The position numbers and the translations under genes were made by a program. Below, piece by piece: positions 6,290-7,829 of a stretch of DNA of 7,829 nucleotides. The DNA is taken from assembly GCA_903870955.1 (NCBI GenBank), contig CAIQEX010000769.1:1-7829 (forward strand), read 5' to 3'. The DNA comes from an uncultured beta proteobacterium (GTDB lineage Bacteria > Pseudomonadota > Gammaproteobacteria > Burkholderiales > Burkholderiaceae_C). Under the pieces are notes generated by a model. The model searched no databases. It had not been told where the DNA came from and saw only the letters and a list, made by a program, of their open reading frames with translations. Numbering within the stretch: position 1 is the stretch's first letter; each line of letters begins with the position of its first letter.

Positions 6290-7790
6290 CACTGACCTCC
6301 ACTTCGCTGCGCAGGCTGTCATAGCGGCTGGTGTTTGCCAGCGGTGCCTGCTTGAGTTTCAGTGTCGTTTGCACAGCGTCCGGCACTGCGCAGGAACTCA
6401 GTCTGGCCACCACATTGAGAACATGCTGGGCGCTCAGTGCGCCAGTCTCCACCACCAATTCCACGGCCACCAGAACAGCCTCCAAGCCCGCGGTGGGTAC
6501 AGCTGCCAGTACCTGCGCCATCACCTTGTCGCCGCCGCTGTGACGCATCAAGCCCTGGCGCAGTTTCTGCAGTGGAGCCGGCAGATCCGTAAAGGGTGCC
6601 CCATTTCGCAAGGCTCCTGGCTTGCGCTGCACCAGCGCGATGTAGTGCTGCCAGTCATAACGTACGTGCCCCTTGTCAGCCTGCCGGGCGTGGCTGGCAA
6701 CAACCTCCTGTGCAGTGGCAATATCCACCCGGTTGGGATAGAGCCGGGTGCTGACCCGCTGACCCGCCAATTCACAAGGCACCGAGTAACGGTTGCGTGC
6801 CACCGCCACCAGACAAGTGCTGCTCACGCGCGCAGATTTCTCGACGTAGCCATCGAACGCAGTCGGCATGGGCATCATCTCCAAGCGCTCCTGCTCCAGC
6901 ACTTCCTGAATGCTGAACTCCTGGAACTTCGGATGACGCAACTCTGTCCACAAGGCGCGACAACGATCACCCAGCCAGGCGTTCAGTTCTGCAAATGAGG
7001 CCCACTTGATCTTCTGGGCATCAAGCCAGATTCGCCTGCGACTGTCCTGCACGTTTTTCTCCACAACGCCTTTCTCCCAGCCCGACGCCACGTTGCAGAA
7101 GTCCGGATCAAACAGGTAGTGCGCGCACATCGCCATGAACCTGGCATTGACCACCCGGCCTTTGCCCTTCTTGACCTTGTCCACCGCCGTTTTCATGTTG
7201 TCGTAAATACCCCGTCGAGGGATTCCGCACAATGCCGCAAAGGATCGGGTGTGCGCGTCAAACAGCATCTCGTGCCCCTGGCTGGGGTAGGCCACCAACC
7301 AGAATGCCCGGCTGAAGCACAGCTTCAAATGGGATACTTGCATCTTGTAGAAGATGCCGCCCACCACCATGCCTTCTTCGCTCCAGTCAAACTGGAATGC
7401 CTCACCAGGATCAAACGACAGCGGCACGAATGCCTTGGGTGCCTTGCCCTCCGTCTCCTTCCACGCACGAATGAAATCAGTGACGCGGCTGTAGCCGCCG
7501 CAGTAGCCCTCCGTCTTGATTTGCCCAAACAGGGCCTTGGCTGTGCGGCGGTTTTCCTTTGTGCGATGAGAGTCTGCCTTGAGCGCCTGCACCAGCACTT
7601 CATGAAAGGCGGTGAGCTTTGAAGGTACTTCTTTGCGCTCGTAGGTTGGCTTCTTGACCTCCGATTCATCCCGAACCCACTTGCGTATCGTGTTGCGCGA
7701 CAGCCCCGTGGCCTTGGCTATTTCTCGCAGTGACTTCTTGTCACGCGCATACAGCCGTTTAACTTTTCCCAACATTTCCATGGTGATCAC
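6279..7790 (-). CDS. istA: IS21-family transposase IstA
   Basis: DDE transposase that binds the element's ends and carries out DNA cleavage and joining. It is 503 residues, full length for the family. Layout: N-terminal helix-turn-helix (about 19-40, [20 protein letters not shown]); rve/integrase-type catalytic core from about 125 to 250, with likely catalytic Asp135 (FQFDWSEE), Asp197 (YDNMKTAV) and Glu244 (KGVVEKNV); C-terminal Mu-type beta-barrel region with [12 protein letters not shown] (332-343). The start is GTG at 7790 with AGGAG about 9 nt upstream (7800-7804). An in-frame ATG at 7781 is also plausible, because AGGTGATC just before it pairs with the 3' end of 16S rRNA; IstA relatives commonly begin M-x-TMEM, which fits the GTG. 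It is intact, with the downstream end overlapping istB. Confidence 0.95.
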   Translation of the reverse strand: MITMEMLGKVKRLYARDKKSLREIAKATGLSRNTIRKWVRDESEVKKPTYERKEVPSKLTAFHEVLVQALKADSHRTKENRRTAKALFGQIKTEGYCGGYSRVTDFIRAWKETEGKAPKAFVPLSFDPGEAFQFDWSEEGMVVGGIFYKMQVSHLKLCFSRAFWLVAYPSQGHEMLFDAHTRSFAALCGIPRRGIYDNMKTAVDKVKKGKGRVVNARFMAMCAHYLFDPDFCNVASGWEKGVVEKNVQDSRRRIWLDAQKIKWASFAELNAWLGDRCRALWTELRHPKFQEFSIQEVLEQERLEMMPMPTAFDGYVEKSARVSSTCLVAVARNRYSVPCELAGQRVSTRLYPNRVDIATAQEVVASHARQADKGHVRYDWQHYIALVQRKPGALRNGAPFTDLPAPLQKLRQGLMRHSGGDKVMAQVLAAVPTAGLEAVLVAVELVVETGALSAQHVLNVVARLSSCAVPDAVQTTLKLKQAPLANTSRYDSLRSEVEVSDAS

Positions 7791-7802
7791 CTTTATTTGC
7801 TC

Positions 7803-7821
7803 CTGCCCAAAAAACGGGCAG
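7803..7821. repeat. Hairpin immediately before the istA ribosome-binding site
   Basis: CTGCCC (7803-7808) and GGGCAG (7816-7821) form a 6-bp stem with a 7-nt loop. On the minus strand the stem's 3' arm runs directly into the GGAG of the istA SD (the last stem bases overlap it). The loop then reads G followed by six T. Such structures can limit translation or block readthrough transcription into a transposase gene; that role is inferred from position only. Confidence 0.5.
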
Positions 7822-7829
7822 AGCCAGTA

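Larger units (their letters stand above)
5268..7829 (-). mobile_element. IS21-family insertion sequence (left end and both genes; right end outside window)
   Basis: The element carries the diagnostic istA-istB pair on the minus strand with overlapping reading frames. The end beyond istB is placed tentatively at 5268, where TGTTCGCGCCGATTGAATTC begins with the TG expected of IS21 termini and leads into tandem repeats containing TGACCCA. Content from this end: tandem repeats 5275-5318, a DnaA-box sequence 5349-5357, a large palindrome 5416-5464, istB, istA, then a hairpin before istA. The visible 2.56 kb already fits the usual 2-2.5 kb size or slightly more, so the missing terminus should lie just beyond 7829. 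Both genes appear intact, so the copy may be active. The target-site duplication cannot be checked because the right flank is absent. It is inserted downstream of ppk2 without breaking a recognisable gene. Confidence 0.9.

Overview
The window reads as chromosomal DNA of a GC-rich Gram-negative bacterium. The proteins look betaproteobacterial (Burkholderiales, perhaps a Comamonadaceae relative); this is an impression from protein style, not a placement by marker gene. It falls into two parts: a phosphorus-acquisition region (about 1-4872) and an IS21-family insertion sequence (about 5268 to the right edge).

Phosphorus region. On the minus strand at the left edge lie phnC (ABC transporter ATPase) and the first 155 codons of phnD (periplasmic phosphonate-binding protein), transcribed leftward out of the window; phnE would be expected next. 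Divergent from phnC is a small HD-domain protein on the plus strand. It carries the full set of metal-ligand and substrate residues I remember for PhnZ, the mixed-valent di-iron oxygenase that cleaves the C-P bond of 1-hydroxy-phosphonates. Its usual partner, the PhnY/TmpA-type hydroxylase, is not in the window. Convergent with it is a methyl-accepting chemotaxis protein on the minus strand, and divergent from that, on the plus strand, a PPK2-family polyphosphate kinase.

The most interesting signal lies between these genes. Both divergent intergenic regions (phnC/phnZ-like and chemoreceptor/ppk2) hold a back-to-back pair of sequences matching the PhoB box consensus CTGTCATAWAWCTGTCAY at 14 or 15 of 18 positions, each pointing toward its own gene. 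Four such sites in two short regions suggest that uptake (PhnCD), C-P cleavage (PhnZ-like), chemotactic sensing (MCP) and polyphosphate/nucleotide phosphate handling (PPK2) form one PhoB-controlled phosphate-starvation locus. The chemoreceptor is the least expected member.

IS region. After about 395 bp in which I recognise no gene, an IS21-family element begins. Its left end has two tandem 20-bp repeats, followed by a perfect DnaA-box sequence and a large palindrome just beyond istB. istB (AAA+ helper ATPase) and istA (DDE transposase) are both on the minus strand, overlap by 11 nt and look intact. The right terminus lies beyond the window, so the element's full length and target duplication cannot be read here.
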